A stretch of 64,000 nt of DNA from Sphingomonas xinjiangensis (GTDB lineage Bacteria; Pseudomonadota; Alphaproteobacteria; Sphingomonadales; Sphingomonadaceae). Position 1 is the first letter of the stretch; each line of letters opens with the position of its first letter. Shown here piece after piece: positions 18,773 to 28,177 of the stretch. A program made the translations under genes and the position numbers. The stretch covers positions 310,001 to 374,000 of the forward strand of contig NZ_JACIJF010000001.1 of NCBI RefSeq assembly GCF_014199255.1. Direction: 5' to 3'. The notes under the pieces are model-generated. The model did not search any database. It saw nothing but the letters and a program-made list of their open reading frames with translations, and was not told the origin of the DNA.

Positions 18773-19675
18773 ATGATCCCGATCGTGCACCATCCCGCTT
18801 ATGTTGCGCCGGCACCCGCCCGCAGCCAGTATCAATGGAACAAGAACGGGTTGGTGCGCGACCTGCTGGTAGCGGAGGGCGAGCGGGTGTTTTGGCACGA
18901 ACCCGAAGCAATGCCGCGCAAGTGGCTGGAAAGCGTGCATGATCCGGATTATGTCGCCGAGGTCTTGGAGGCGCGGGTGCCGCGCGAGAAGGAGCGGCGG
19001 ATCGGCTTCCCGGTGACCCCGCAGGTGGCGCTGCGTGCGCAGATGGTGCCGGGAGGCACCTGGCTGGCGGCCAAGCTGGCGCAGCGGCACGGCTTCGCAG
19101 CGAACACCGCGGGCGGAAGCCACCATGCGCTGAGCGACACGGGTGCGGGCTTTTGCGTGTTCAACGACCTGGCGCTCGCGGCGGTGCGGCTGGTGGAGGA
19201 GGGGGATGCGCAGCGGGTGTTGATCGTCGATTGCGACGTGCACCAGGGCGATGGAACCGCGGCGCTGACTGCCGGGCATGTCGGTATCGCCACCTATTCG
19301 ATCCATGCCGAGAAGAACTTTCCGGTGCGCAAGGCGCGGTCGACGCTGGACGTGGGGCTGCCCGACGGGGTGGCGGATGCGGGGTATATGGCGGCGCTTG
19401 AAGAGACGTTGCTGCCGCTGCTTGATGAATTCGCGCCGGACATGGTGCTGTACCAGGCGGGGGTGGATCCCTGGGCGGAGGATCGGCTGGGACGGCTGGG
19501 GCTGAGCCGCGAGGGGCTGGCGGTGCGCGACCGGTGGATCGGGGCCACGTTGCGGCTGCGGGGCGTCCCGTTCGCGAGTGCGCTGGGCGGCGGGTATGGG
19601 GTGGATGCCATGGAGGTGGCGGAGCGGCATGTTGCTTCGATCGTGGCGCTGGGCGTGGGCGCTGGGCTGGGGTGA
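18773..19675 (+). CDS. Histone deacetylase family (arginase-deacetylase fold) hydrolase
   Basis: A 300-residue zinc amidohydrolase. Motifs of class IV-like bacterial deacetylases are present: AGGSHHALSDTGAGFCVFND (paired His and Tyr-loop region), DCDVHQGDGT (Asp and His zinc ligands), YQAGVDPWAEDRLG (second Asp ligand), and GGGYGVD near the end. Bacterial members deacetylate acetyl-polyamines, acetoin-related substrates or proteins; the substrate is not evident here. An ATG at 18755 is in frame, but MIPIVHHPAYVAP at 18773 fits the family N-terminus better. Neither has a clear ribosome site. A frame open back to 17909 crosses rppH antisense and is not coding. Confidence 0.88.
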   Translation: MIPIVHHPAYVAPAPARSQYQWNKNGLVRDLLVAEGERVFWHEPEAMPRKWLESVHDPDYVAEVLEARVPREKERRIGFPVTPQVALRAQMVPGGTWLAAKLAQRHGFAANTAGGSHHALSDTGAGFCVFNDLALAAVRLVEEGDAQRVLIVDCDVHQGDGTAALTAGHVGIATYSIHAEKNFPVRKARSTLDVGLPDGVADAGYMAALEETLLPLLDEFAPDMVLYQAGVDPWAEDRLGRLGLSREGLAVRDRWIGATLRLRGVPFASALGGGYGVDAMEVAERHVASIVALGVGAGLG

Positions 19676-20045
19676 TATGGGAGCGGGCGCCAAGGCTTGC
19701 GCATCCAGTTCCCCGGTCGAGGCGGAGCCCAGTTTCCCAGCTGTGCAGCTGGCGCGAAACGCTGGCGGACCGCGTGGTGCAGGTTGCACTGGACCCGACG
19801 GGTAACCCCCTACCCAGGGGAGGTGGCGCGCGTAGCGTCGGAGGGGTCACTGGGTCGGCCGAAGCATGCGCCTCGAGCCTCCGTCAGCCGTTCGGGCTGC
19901 CACCTCCCCTTCCAGGGGAGGACTGATCTGCTGGTTGCGCGGCGGAGGCTGGGCGCGAGATGCGCTGATTTGTGGATGGATCAGGATATTTGCTGCTGCC
20001 GCGTTGCAGCTGGCCCGGGCCTTCGCGGCGGGGGACTGGAGGTGG
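19676..20045. repeat. Gene-free stretch with a REP-like palindromic element
   Basis: No convincing gene is seen. AGGGGAGGTGGC (19816-19827) is complementary to GCCACCTCCCCT (19899-19910), 12 of 12 bases. Each arm also folds locally: CCTCCCCTTCCAGGGGAGG at 19903-19921 is a perfect eight-base stem with a TCC loop, and CCCCTACCCAGGGG forms the other. The arms flank about 70 bases containing GGAGGGGTCAC. This looks like a short interspersed repeat of the type scattered in sphingomonad genomes. It separates the deacetylase gene and the convergent SDR gene. Confidence 0.55.
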
Positions 20046-20756
20046 TTAGCCCACGCGTTCGAAATGGCCGTGGTCGAAGCCGGCGGTGAGCAGCGCGGCG
20101 ATACGGTCGGCGACGGCTTCAGGGGCCTTCACCGTCTGGGGATCTTCGCCTGGGAAGGCGCGGGCGCGCATCTTGGTGCGGGTGGCGCCGGGATCGACGA
20201 TCGCAGTGCGTATGTTGGTGATGTGGCGGACTTCCTCACCATAGCTGAGCAGCAGGTTTTCGAACGCGGCCTTGGACGCGCCGTACATCCCCCAATAAGC
20301 GCGCGGAGTTCGGCCAACGCTGGAGGTGACGCCGATCACGCGAGCGTTCGGTGCTTTCTTGAGCAGCGGATCGAACGCCGCCAGCATCGCGGCCTGGGCC
20401 GTGACGTTGAGCGTCAGGACCTTCGCAAATTCTTTGAAGTCGAAGGCGGGTACCGCGCTGAGCGTGCCGAGCGACGCGGCGTTGAGGACCAGCATGTCGA
20501 GCGCGGGCCAGCGTTCGGCGATGGCGACCGCGAGGCGCGATACGCTTTCATTCTCGGCCAGGTCCATCGGCGCGATGGTGGCGGAACCGCCAGCGGCGAA
20601 GATCGCTTCCTCGACTTCCTCGAGCCCACCGGCGGTGCGGGCGGTTAGGATGACATGGGCACCCGCCGCACCCAGAGCGAGCGCAGTGGCGGCGCCGATG
20701 CCGCGGCTGGCGCCGGTCACCAATGCGGTTTGATCGGCGAGGAGCTTGTCGGTCAT
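20046..20756 (-). CDS. SDR family oxidoreductase
   Basis: A 236-residue classical short-chain dehydrogenase. The dinucleotide-binding glycine motif is TGASRGIG (about 14-21), followed by NAAS in LVLNAASLGT. The catalytic Ser lies in VTSSVGRTP and the YxxxK motif in YGASKAAFENLL. The last helix carries AIVDPGATRTKM, a common SDR segment. Arg in TARTAG after the second strand suggests NADP(H) preference, an inference. The substrate is unknown. It lies between two repeat-rich spacers and is downstream of purF on the same strand. Confidence 0.9.
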   Translation of the reverse strand: MTDKLLADQTALVTGASRGIGAATALALGAAGAHVILTARTAGGLEEVEEAIFAAGGSATIAPMDLAENESVSRLAVAIAERWPALDMLVLNAASLGTLSAVPAFDFKEFAKVLTLNVTAQAAMLAAFDPLLKKAPNARVIGVTSSVGRTPRAYWGMYGASKAAFENLLLSYGEEVRHITNIRTAIVDPGATRTKMRARAFPGEDPQTVKAPEAVADRIAALLTAGFDHGHFERVG

Positions 20757-20766
20757 GGGAACGCTT

Positions 20767-20854
20767 CCGTTCGCCCCGAGCCTGTCAAAAGGGCGGTTGA
20801 TCGTGAACCGCGCTCTTAAAAAGAGCGGCCCTTCGACAGGCTGAGGGCGAACGG
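20767..20854. repeat. Long inverted repeat (REP type) between purF and the SDR gene
   Basis: The left arm at 20767-20793 (CCGTTCGCCC... CCTGTC...) and right arm at 20829-20854 (CCCTTCGACAGGCTGAGGGC then GAACGG) are inverted copies with few mismatches. The core CTTCGACAGGCTNAGGGCGAACGG type is a repeat family seen between genes in many proteobacteria. Inside lies a second perfect hairpin, CGCTCTT-AAA-AAGAGCG (20811-20827). The nested structure could end purF transcription or stabilise its mRNA 3' end. Confidence 0.65.
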
Positions 20855-20867
20855 TGCGTGGAGTGGC

Positions 20868-22325
20868 TCAGCCGACGCGTTCTTCGAGCAGCGCGAACTG
20901 ATCGACCGGGGCGAGTTCGTCCTGGTCCGTCAGCGTCGTGGGATAGTCGCCGGTGAAGCAGGCATCGCAATATTTGGGGTGGATGTCGGCGCGACGCGCT
21001 TCGCCCAGCGCCTTGTACAGCCCATCGATGGTGACAAAGGCCAGGCTGTCGGCATGGATGAAGTCCGTCATGCCCTCAACATCGAGCTTTGCCGCCAGCA
21101 GCTTGGCGCGCTCGGGCGTGTCCACGCCGTAGAAGCAGCTGTGGCGCGTCGGCGGTGAGGCGATCCGCATATGGACCTCGGCGGCGCCGGCCTCCCGCAT
21201 CATCTGCACGATCTTGAGGCTGGTGGTGCCGCGCACGATCGAATCGTCGATCAGGACGACGCGCTTGCCCTTGATCAGCTCACGATTAGCGTTGTGCTTG
21301 AGCTTCACGCCCAAATGGCGGACCTTGTCGCCAGGCTGGATGAAGGTGCGGCCGACATAATGCGAGCGGATGATGCCGAGCTCGAACGGGATGCCGCTTT
21401 GCTGGGCATAGCCGATCGCGGCAGGGACGCCGGAGTCCGGGACCGGGACGACGAGATCGGCCTCGACCGGCGCCTCGATTGCCAGTTGCGCGCCGATCGC
21501 CTTGCGCACCGAATAGACCGAGCGGTCTTCGCTGATCGAATCAGGGCGCGAGAAATAGACATATTCGAAGATGCACGGCCGCGGCGCGAGCGGGGCGAAG
21601 GGCTTGTGCGAAGTGATTTCGGTGCCCTTGACGATGACCAACTCGCCGGCTTCGACATCGCGGACATAGTCGGCCCCGACTACGTCGAGCGCGACGGTTT
21701 CGGAGGCGAAGACGATCGTGTCGTCGAGCTTTCCCATCACCAGCGGACGGATGCCGAGCGGATCGCGGCAGGCGATCATGCCTTCGGGCGTCATGACGAT
21801 AAGCGAATAAGCGCCCTCGACCTGCTTGAGCGCGTCGATGAAGCGGTCGATCAGCGTACGATATTGCGACGTGGCGACGAGGTGGATGATCACCTCGGTA
21901 TCGGAGGTCGACTGGAAGATCGCGCCGCGGCGGACCAGGTCCTTGCGCAGCCGCATCGCGTTGGAGATGTTGCCGTTATGCGCGACCGAGAAGCCGCCGC
22001 TCGCCAGCTCGGCATAGAGCGGCTGGACGTTGCGCAGATCCGATCCGCCGGTGGTGGCATAGCGGACATGGCCGCATGCGACGTTGCCCGACAGGCTGCG
22101 GATGATCTCGTCGCGGTCGAAATTGCCGGCGACATGGCCCATCGCACGGTGGATGTGGAACTGATGCCCGTCCCAGCTGGTTATCCCCGCCGCCTCCTGG
22201 CCACGGTGCTGGAGCGCGTGGAGCCCCAGCGCGACGGCCGCCGCAGCGCCCTCCATGCCGGAAACGCCGAAGATGCCGCACTCTTCGCGCAGCTTGTCAT
22301 CATCAAATGGGTGCGTGGTAAGCAT
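20868..22325 (-). CDS. purF: Amidophosphoribosyltransferase
   Basis: A 485-residue enzyme catalysing the first committed purine step: PRPP plus glutamine to 5-phosphoribosylamine. The N-terminal nucleophile is Cys16 in EECGIFGVSG, so a 15-residue propeptide must be removed. The PRPP loop is VVLIDDSIVRGTTS. Four cysteines at RPCIFEYVYF, HSCFYGVD and the late CDACFTGDYP fit the Bacillus-type [4Fe-4S] class, unlike the cluster-free E. coli enzyme. It is divergent from hisI with a 119-base spacer that should hold both promoters; a nested inverted repeat follows the stop. Confidence 0.97.
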   Translation of the reverse strand: MLTTHPFDDDKLREECGIFGVSGMEGAAAAVALGLHALQHRGQEAAGITSWDGHQFHIHRAMGHVAGNFDRDEIIRSLSGNVACGHVRYATTGGSDLRNVQPLYAELASGGFSVAHNGNISNAMRLRKDLVRRGAIFQSTSDTEVIIHLVATSQYRTLIDRFIDALKQVEGAYSLIVMTPEGMIACRDPLGIRPLVMGKLDDTIVFASETVALDVVGADYVRDVEAGELVIVKGTEITSHKPFAPLAPRPCIFEYVYFSRPDSISEDRSVYSVRKAIGAQLAIEAPVEADLVVPVPDSGVPAAIGYAQQSGIPFELGIIRSHYVGRTFIQPGDKVRHLGVKLKHNANRELIKGKRVVLIDDSIVRGTTSLKIVQMMREAGAAEVHMRIASPPTRHSCFYGVDTPERAKLLAAKLDVEGMTDFIHADSLAFVTIDGLYKALGEARRADIHPKYCDACFTGDYPTTLTDQDELAPVDQFALLEERVG

Positions 22326-22444
22326 CAGCCCTCAGTGGGGTTTGCGACTCTTGGGGGCCATATAGGGGGGCGCATCCGGTTTGTCGCCACTTTGTCACGA
22401 TTGTTTTCATTCCCCCGGCAGGAGCGGCGGCGTAAGGTGGCCGC

Positions 22445-22807
22445 GTGAGTGATGAACGCGAAACCGGGCTGCGGCTCGACCCTAAATATGACGCGGCCGG
22501 GCTGGTGACGGCAGTGGCGACCGATGCGGCCAGCGGCGACGTGCTGATGGTGGCGCATATGAACGCCGATGCGCTGAAGCTGACGATGGAGAACGGGGAG
22601 GCCACCTTCTGGTCGCGTAGCCGCGGACGGTTGTGGAAGAAGGGCGAGACCTCGGGCCATGTGCTCAAGGTGGTGGAAGCGCGCATCGACTGCGATCAGG
22701 ACGCGGTGTGGCTGAAGGTCGAACCGCAAGGGCCGGCCTGCCATACCGGCGCGCGGACGTGCTTTTACCGGATCATCGATGATGGTGGGCTCGTGCGCGG
22801 GGCATGA
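22445..22807 (+). CDS. hisI: Phosphoribosyl-AMP cyclohydrolase
   Basis: A 120-residue single-domain enzyme that opens the purine ring of PR-AMP in histidine synthesis. Signature residues are present: [31 protein letters not shown], the metal-binding [11 protein letters not shown] and two zinc cysteines in [13 protein letters not shown]. It lacks the PR-ATP pyrophosphohydrolase (HisE) half found in E. coli, as usual in alphaproteobacteria. The start is GTG ([14 protein letters not shown]); no better ATG is in frame. The TGA overlaps the next ATG in ATGA, so the lipoprotein gene is coupled to it. Confidence 0.95.
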   Translation: MSDERETGLRLDPKYDAAGLVTAVATDAASGDVLMVAHMNADALKLTMENGEATFWSRSRGRLWKKGETSGHVLKVVEARIDCDQDAVWLKVEPQGPACHTGARTCFYRIIDDGGLVRGA

Positions 22808-23304
22808 AGGCGCTGCTGGCCTTGGTTCTGGTGCTGACCGGGTGCTCGGACGGGGGCGGGGCCGGCAATGCCGTGGGGGCGAGCGCCGATCTGGAATCGG
22901 CGGCGATCGCGCGCGGGCTGGTACGCGATCCCGACGCGATGCGGCTTGCCGGGCTGTATGCGCGCGACACCGACCGAGTGTGCGTGCGCCCGCGCTCGGG
23001 CAATACCGCGCGGATCGGGGTGTTTGTCGATTATGGCGACGGCATCACCTGTAGCGCGGCGGGCAGCGTGCGGCAGGAGGGCGAGACGCTGCACCTTTCG
23101 CTGGGGCCGGGTGGCGGCTGCGCGTTCGAGGCGCGGTTCGACGGGGCCGCCATTCGCTTTCCCGGGACGGTGCCGGCCGAATGCGCTTCATTGTGCGCCA
23201 AGCGGGCCTCTCTGTCGGGGCTGGAGGTGTCGTTGCTCAGCGAGTCCGATGCCGAAGCCGCGGCGCTGCGCGATGCGGGCGGGCGACGGCTTTGCGGCGT
23301 GTGA
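22804..23304 (+). CDS. Putative lipoprotein of unknown function
   Basis: A 166-residue protein with lipoprotein signal [18 protein letters not shown]; the lipobox LTGC gives lipidated Cys14. The mature region has four further cysteines ([31 protein letters not shown]) and predicts mainly beta structure, so disulfides in the periplasm are likely. No domain is recognised. It starts inside the hisI stop (ATGA), so it is translated from the same mRNA, though a functional link to histidine synthesis is not implied. Confidence 0.75.
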   Translation: MKALLALVLVLTGCSDGGGAGNAVGASADLESAAIARGLVRDPDAMRLAGLYARDTDRVCVRPRSGNTARIGVFVDYGDGITCSAAGSVRQEGETLHLSLGPGGGCAFEARFDGAAIRFPGTVPAECASLCAKRASLSGLEVSLLSESDAEAAALRDAGGRRLCGV

Positions 23305-23309
23305 GCTGC

Positions 23310-23325
23310 TTGACGTTCACGTAAG
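23310..23325. promoter_or_regulatory. Palindromic operator candidate for the adjacent MerR regulator
   Basis: TTGACGTTCACGTAAG has the symmetric form TTnACGTnnACGTAA. It lies 19 bases upstream of the MerR-family start, which is where an autoregulatory operator would sit. The layout recalls the palindromes of MerR-type regulators of branched-chain amino acid and fatty acid degradation (LiuR group) in proteobacteria. The match to that group is from memory of the motif type. Confidence 0.5.
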
Positions 23326-23344
23326 GGGAAACTAAATTGGGGGC

Positions 23345-23767
23345 ATGTCCGCTGCCGCTCCCGTCGAGGCCCTGGCGCCGATCGAAACCCGTCCGGATCA
23401 GGACGCGTTCTCCATTTCCGACCTGTGCGCCGAGTTCGCGGTTACTCCGCGCGCGCTGCGCTTCTATGAGGATGAAGGGCTGATCACGCCCGAGCGGCGG
23501 GGTACGGTGCGGATCTATTCGCACCGCGACCGCGCGCGGCTGGCCTGGATCCTGCGCGGCAAGCGGGTGGGCTTCAGCCTGGCCGAAATCCGCGAGATGA
23601 TCGACCTGTATGACATCGGTGACGGGCGGCGGGTGCAGCGGCAGGTGACGCTGGAACGCTGCCAGGACCGCATCGCGCTGCTCGAAAACCAGAAGCGCGA
23701 CATCGACGCCCATATCACCGAGCTCCAGCACTTCGTCGAACTGCTCCAAAGCAGCGACACCATCTGA
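23345..23767 (+). CDS. MerR family regulator (LiuR-like) of acyl-CoA catabolism
   Basis: A 140-residue regulator. The winged-helix DNA-binding part (residues about 22-90) reads [20 protein letters not shown], then [20 protein letters not shown], and ends in a coiled-coil dimerization helix (about 95-135). No metal-binding cysteines are present, so it is not a CueR/ZntR type; it probably senses an acyl-CoA or related metabolite. An unusual 20-residue Pro/Ala-rich extension precedes the HTH. The gene is 10 bases before an acyl-CoA dehydrogenase gene and is probably co-transcribed with it under its own operator. Confidence 0.88.
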   Translation: MSAAAPVEALAPIETRPDQDAFSISDLCAEFAVTPRALRFYEDEGLITPERRGTVRIYSHRDRARLAWILRGKRVGFSLAEIREMIDLYDIGDGRRVQRQVTLERCQDRIALLENQKRDIDAHITELQHFVELLQSSDTI

Positions 23768-23777
23768 GGAACCTGAC

Positions 23778-25580
23778 ATGCCGCAATATACGCCGCCGGT
23801 GCGCGACACGCGCTTCATCCTGGACTCGGTGATCGGACTGGAGCGCCACGCGAACCTGCCCGGTTTCGAGAACGCGACCGCCGACACCGTCGAAGCCGTG
23901 CTGGAGCAGGGAGGGCAGTTTGTCGCCGAAGTGCTGTTCCCGCTCAACCAAGTGGGTGACCAGCATGGCTGCACCCGCAACGAGGATGGCAGCGTCACCA
24001 CGCCGCCGGGGTTCAAGGAAGGCTATCAGCAGTTCGTCGAGAGCGGCTGGGGCACGCTGAGCGCGCCCGAGCAGTTTGGCGGGCAGGCGATGCCGCACGT
24101 CGTGTCGACTGCGTTTCAGGAATATATGATCTCGGCCAACATGGCGTTCGCCATGTATCCCGGGCTGACCCACGGCGCGATCGCCGCGCTGCTCGCCAAG
24201 GGTTCGGACGAACAAAAGGCGATGTACGTGCCCAAAATGGTGTCGGGCGAATGGGGCGGCACCATGAACCTGACCGAGCCGCATTGCGGCACCGATCTGG
24301 GCCTGATCCGCACGCGCGCCGAGCCGAACGCCGATGGCAGCTGGTCGATCACCGGCACCAAGATCTTCATTTCGTCGGGCGAGCATGACCTGACCAGCAA
24401 CATCATCCACCTGGTGCTGGCCAAGACCCCCGGCGCGCCGGAGAGCAGCAAGGGCATCTCGCTGTTCGTGGTGCCCAAGTTCATCGTCAACGAAGACGGC
24501 TCGCCGGGCGCGCGCAACGCGGTCAGCTGCGGCTCGATCGAGCACAAGATGGGCATTCATGGCAATTCGACCTGTGTCATGAACTATGACGGGGCGACCG
24601 GCTGGCTGGTCGGCGACGAGATGAAGGGCCTCGCGGCGATGTTCATCATGATGAACGCCGCGCGGCTGGGCGTCGGGCTTCAGGGCCTGGGCGTGGCCGA
24701 GACCGCGTACCAGAACGCCGTGCAATATGCCGAGGACCGCCGCCAGGGCCGCGCGCTGACTGGTCCGGCCGAGCCGAACGAAAAGGCCGACACGCTGTTC
24801 GTCCATCCCGACGTGCGCCGCATGCTGATGGAGAGCAAGGCGCTGACCGAGGGGCTGCGCGCGCTGTGCCTGTGGGGTGCGCTGCAGGTGGACCTGGAGC
24901 ATGCCGCCGAGAGCGAGGAGGCGCGCCAGCTGGCGGGTGACCTGGTCGGGCTGCTGACCCCGGTCATCAAGGGTGTCGGCACCGACATCGGCTACCGCGT
25001 CGCGACCGACGCGCAGCAGGTCTATGGCGGCCATGGCTACATCGCGGAATGGGGCATGGAGCAATATGTCCGCGATGCCCGCATCTCGATGATCTATGAA
25101 GGCACCAACGGCGTGCAGGCGATGGATTTGGTTGGACGCAAGCTCGCCCAGAATGGCGGCCGCGCGGTGCAGGCGCTGTTCCGCGTCGTCACCGAAGAGG
25201 TTGCCGCGGCCAAGCAGGACGAGAAGCTCAAGGGCTTTGCCGAAGCGCTGGAAAAGGCATTGGGCCATTTGCAGGGTGCGACCATGTGGCTCGCGGCCAA
25301 CGGCTTCAAGAACCCCAACGATGTCGGCGCGGGTGCCTATCCATACATGCAGCTGACCGGCACAGTGGCGCTGGGACTGATGTGGCTGCGCATGGCCAAG
25401 GCGGCTGCGGACGGGCTGGCATCGGGTGCGGACAACGCCAAGTTCCTGGAAGCCAAGCTGGTGACTGCGCGCTTCTATGCAGAGCGGTTCCTGCCGGACG
25501 CGGGTGGTCTGCGCCGGAAAGTCGAGGCCGGCAGCGAGACGGTGATGGCGCTGGATCCGGAGATGTTCCGGGCGGCGTGA
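23778..25580 (+). CDS. Large acyl-CoA dehydrogenase (DmdC-like)
   Basis: A 600-residue flavoenzyme of the long acyl-CoA dehydrogenase group with an extra C-terminal domain. FAD/substrate motifs are [19 protein letters not shown] and [15 protein letters not shown]. The catalytic base region appears as [18 protein letters not shown], with Glu in YEGT. The extra C-terminal 120 residues match the DmdC/acyl-CoA dehydrogenase C-terminal domain. Relatives oxidise 3-methylmercaptopropionyl-CoA or other short and medium acyl-CoAs; the true substrate here is not known. A ribosome site GAGGAACCTGAC precedes the ATG. It is coupled by position to the MerR regulator. Confidence 0.92.
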   Translation: MPQYTPPVRDTRFILDSVIGLERHANLPGFENATADTVEAVLEQGGQFVAEVLFPLNQVGDQHGCTRNEDGSVTTPPGFKEGYQQFVESGWGTLSAPEQFGGQAMPHVVSTAFQEYMISANMAFAMYPGLTHGAIAALLAKGSDEQKAMYVPKMVSGEWGGTMNLTEPHCGTDLGLIRTRAEPNADGSWSITGTKIFISSGEHDLTSNIIHLVLAKTPGAPESSKGISLFVVPKFIVNEDGSPGARNAVSCGSIEHKMGIHGNSTCVMNYDGATGWLVGDEMKGLAAMFIMMNAARLGVGLQGLGVAETAYQNAVQYAEDRRQGRALTGPAEPNEKADTLFVHPDVRRMLMESKALTEGLRALCLWGALQVDLEHAAESEEARQLAGDLVGLLTPVIKGVGTDIGYRVATDAQQVYGGHGYIAEWGMEQYVRDARISMIYEGTNGVQAMDLVGRKLAQNGGRAVQALFRVVTEEVAAAKQDEKLKGFAEALEKALGHLQGATMWLAANGFKNPNDVGAGAYPYMQLTGTVALGLMWLRMAKAAADGLASGADNAKFLEAKLVTARFYAERFLPDAGGLRRKVEAGSETVMALDPEMFRAA

Positions 25581-25613
25581 TCGCCACCCAGTGGTGCACC
25601 GGCTGAGCCCAGT

Positions 25614-26987
25614 TCAGCGCGGCGTGGGGCTGGGTTGAGGCCTATCGGCGACAGGGGCGGCGGGAGCGACAGGATCGTTTCCGCCGCCCTTTTTACGTAT
25701 GCCAGCCAGGGGAGCGGGGCCGATCGCCTTTGCCTCGACCGCTGGCGTCGGAGTCGGCGCGGCAGCGGGGGCTGCCGGGGGTTGCGCGCGCATGCACTGG
25801 ACCGGGCTGGGGCGCTTGAACTGCTGGCAGTTCCACAGCGCCTTGGCGAAGCCCATATTCTGATCGCGCAGATAGCTGAACGACATGGCCGCGCTTTGCG
25901 CCGGGCTTGGGGGGAGTTGCTTCGGGGTCTGCTTGGCGTCGGTCCAAGCCATGAACTTGCAGAAGGGTCGTTCGCCGCAGGTCCTGATCGCCAGGGCGGC
26001 AAAGGCTTCGGGGTTCATCGCCTTGTCCAGCGTGACCGCGAAACTGTTATTGTCGACCCCGGTGGTGCCCAAGGGAGCAGGCACTGCCTCGTCCGGAATG
26101 GCGGCGGGGTCCACGGGAGCACCGTCGAGTGTAAGTTCCGGCGCGAGCAGATCGCCCGCATCGCCGGTGTGCGCGGCGGAAAGCCGGGCCATTTGCGGCA
26201 CGTTCGGCTCGGTGCCGGCATAGCCGCGGTTGAAGGCGGGCGGGGTACCCCACCATCCGGCCCAGCGGAAGAAGAGGTGGGTATGGACCTCCGAGATCTT
26301 CTCCAGGCTGGCACTCCAATAGGGCACCACCCAATCGGTGTGATAATGGGTGGCGTGTCCCACCGCCTTGTACACCGAGCCGTTCAAGGCGAGTTCGGCG
26401 ACTTCGCGGGCACGCTTCCAGGCAGCCGCGGTCGGCGTGTACCGCAGGATGGCGCCGTCACAGGTGAAGGTGAACTGGCAACCGGTGCGGCGCTCCGAGC
26501 CTTGGAACACCACGCCGCACACCGTTTTTGGAAAGGCAGGGTGGCGCAGGCGGTTGATGATGACCTGTGCGACCGCGCGCTGGCCTACCGTGTCGTCGCC
26601 GGCTTCGTAATAGACCCCGGCTGCCAGGCAATCGATAGCGCGGGCACGGCTGTCGGCGGCGCCCGGCAGACGAAACGGGCGCGCGGCGGGGTTGGGCAGC
26701 GTGGAGAAGGGCACCGCCGCGTTGATCGCGCGAGCGTCGTCGGGGTCGACCGCCTGCAGTTGCACCGGTTCGACCGGAGGCAGTTCGGCCTGAGGCACGA
26801 CGCGTCGGGATATCATGACCGGCGGCCGCTTGTGCACGACGACGCGGGGGCTGTTCGCGACGAGCCAGGCAGGCACGGCGATCACGAGCAGCGCGAGCAG
26901 GGCCACGACGGCGATCAGCACCGGCGAAACGGCGGGCGAAGGGCCGACGCGCTGGTCCTGAACACGTTGATCTTGGAGGGGAAGCAT
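25614..26987 (-). CDS. Membrane-anchored cell wall hydrolase (SleB/CwlJ domain)
   Basis: A 457-residue protein. A single N-terminal membrane helix (about 20-44, PVLIAVVALLALLVIAVPAW) should anchor it in the inner membrane with the rest in the periplasm. The SleB domain at about 115-225 has RAIDCLAAGVYYEAGDDTV with the catalytic Glu, AVAQVIINRLRHPAFP and the late GHATHYHTDWVVPYW. These enzymes cut peptidoglycan glycan strands; outside spore-formers the role is in wall remodelling. The C-terminal 200 residues are Pro/Ala-rich with no domain I recognise. It is convergent with the acyl-CoA dehydrogenase gene. Confidence 0.87.
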   Translation of the reverse strand: MLPLQDQRVQDQRVGPSPAVSPVLIAVVALLALLVIAVPAWLVANSPRVVVHKRPPVMISRRVVPQAELPPVEPVQLQAVDPDDARAINAAVPFSTLPNPAARPFRLPGAADSRARAIDCLAAGVYYEAGDDTVGQRAVAQVIINRLRHPAFPKTVCGVVFQGSERRTGCQFTFTCDGAILRYTPTAAAWKRAREVAELALNGSVYKAVGHATHYHTDWVVPYWSASLEKISEVHTHLFFRWAGWWGTPPAFNRGYAGTEPNVPQMARLSAAHTGDAGDLLAPELTLDGAPVDPAAIPDEAVPAPLGTTGVDNNSFAVTLDKAMNPEAFAALAIRTCGERPFCKFMAWTDAKQTPKQLPPSPAQSAAMSFSYLRDQNMGFAKALWNCQQFKRPSPVQCMRAQPPAAPAAAPTPTPAVEAKAIGPAPLAGIRKKGGGNDPVAPAAPVADRPQPSPTPR

Positions 26988-27256
26988 GATCCGGGACGTC
27001 AGTTCTGGCGCTGTGCTGCTAAGGCTTCAGGACGGATCAAGTGGCAGGCTCCTTGGGCGGGGTTGCGCGACATAACGCAGCTACTGCCAACAAGAAACCG
27101 GAGGCAGCGATCCATTTGGTAGCGAAGCGGGACAGGTTCGACGGCGGCTGGCCGGCGGTTCGCCCGCTGCCAGGCGTTCCATGCTGCTTGTGCCGAAGCG
27201 AAGGAGGGGACTTGTCCGCGCCCGGCGTGCGACCGCCCCCTCCCGCACCGGGCGCG

Positions 27257-28177
27257 TCAGCTCTCCGGCAGGAAGTCCGGGACGCTCAGATAGCGCTCGC
27301 CGGTGTCGTAGTTGAAGCCGAGTACGCGAACGTCGTCGGGCAGGTCGGGCAGCTTTTGGAGGATTGCCGCGAGCGTCGCGCCCGAGCTGATGCCGACCAG
27401 CATGCCTTCTTCACTGGCCGAGCGTCGGGCCATGTCCTTGGCGACGTTGGCATCGACCTTGATCACGCCGTCGATCGCGTCGGTATGGAGGTTGCGTGGG
27501 ACGAAGCCAGCGCCGATGCCCTGGATCGGGTGCGGGCCCGGCGTGCCGCCCGAGATCACCGGCGACAACTCGGGCTCGACCGCGAACACCTTGAGGCTCG
27601 GCCATTCCTTCTTGAGCGTCTCGGCAACGCCAGTGATGTGGCCGCCGGTACCGACGCCGGTGATGATCACGTCGATGGGTGTGTCGCGGAAGTCGTTTAG
27701 GATTTCCTGCGCGGTGGTGTGAACGTGCACGTCGATAGCGGCCGGGTTCTCGAACTGCTGCGCGAGCCAGGAGCCGGGCGTCGCCTCGACGATCTCCATC
27801 GCGCGTTCGATCGCACCCTTCATGCCCTTTTCGCGCGGGGTCAGGTCGAAGCTGGCGCCGTACGCGAGCATAAGGCGGCGACGCTCGATGCTCATGCTTT
27901 CGGGCATGACCAGGATCAGCTTGTAGCCCTTGACCGCCGCGACCATCGCCAGGCCGACGCCGGTATTGCCGCTGGTGGGCTCGACGATCGTGCCGCCGGG
28001 CTTCAGATCGCCCGAGGCTTCGGCCGCTTCGATCATCGCGAGCGCGATGCGGTCCTTGATTGAGCCGGCGGGGTTGGCGCGTTCGGACTTGATCCACACC
28101 TCGGCTCCGGGAAACAGCTTGTTGATGCGCACGTGCGGCGTGTTGCCGATCGTGTCGAGGATTGTGTTCGCCTTCAT
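27257..28177 (-). CDS. cysK: Cysteine synthase A (O-acetylserine sulfhydrylase)
   Basis: A 306-residue PLP enzyme that makes cysteine from O-acetylserine and sulfide. The PLP lysine is Lys41 in [11 protein letters not shown]. The substrate loop is [14 protein letters not shown], and the phosphate-binding loop is [11 protein letters not shown]. The start [21 protein letters not shown] matches the family. The ATG overlaps the stop of the upstream MFS gene by four bases (28174-28177), an unexpected coupling of a biosynthetic gene to a pump. The 270 bases after its stop, up to the SleB gene start, hold no gene I can support. Confidence 0.96.
   Translation of the reverse strand: MKANTILDTIGNTPHVRINKLFPGAEVWIKSERANPAGSIKDRIALAMIEAAEASGDLKPGGTIVEPTSGNTGVGLAMVAAVKGYKLILVMPESMSIERRRLMLAYGASFDLTPREKGMKGAIERAMEIVEATPGSWLAQQFENPAAIDVHVHTTAQEILNDFRDTPIDVIITGVGTGGHITGVAETLKKEWPSLKVFAVEPELSPVISGGTPGPHPIQGIGAGFVPRNLHTDAIDGVIKVDANVAKDMARRSASEEGMLVGISSGATLAAILQKLPDLPDDVRVLGFNYDTGERYLSVPDFLPES

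Noticed and set aside
23715..25268. A 517-codon minus-strand frame opposite the acyl-CoA dehydrogenase
   Set aside because: It mirrors codon bias of the real gene, is rich in His/Arg/Leu, has no ribosome site and matches no family.
26988..27256. A possible short gene between the SleB and cysK genes
   Set aside because: The best minus-strand frame is 38 codons without a ribosome site; nothing resembles a known protein.
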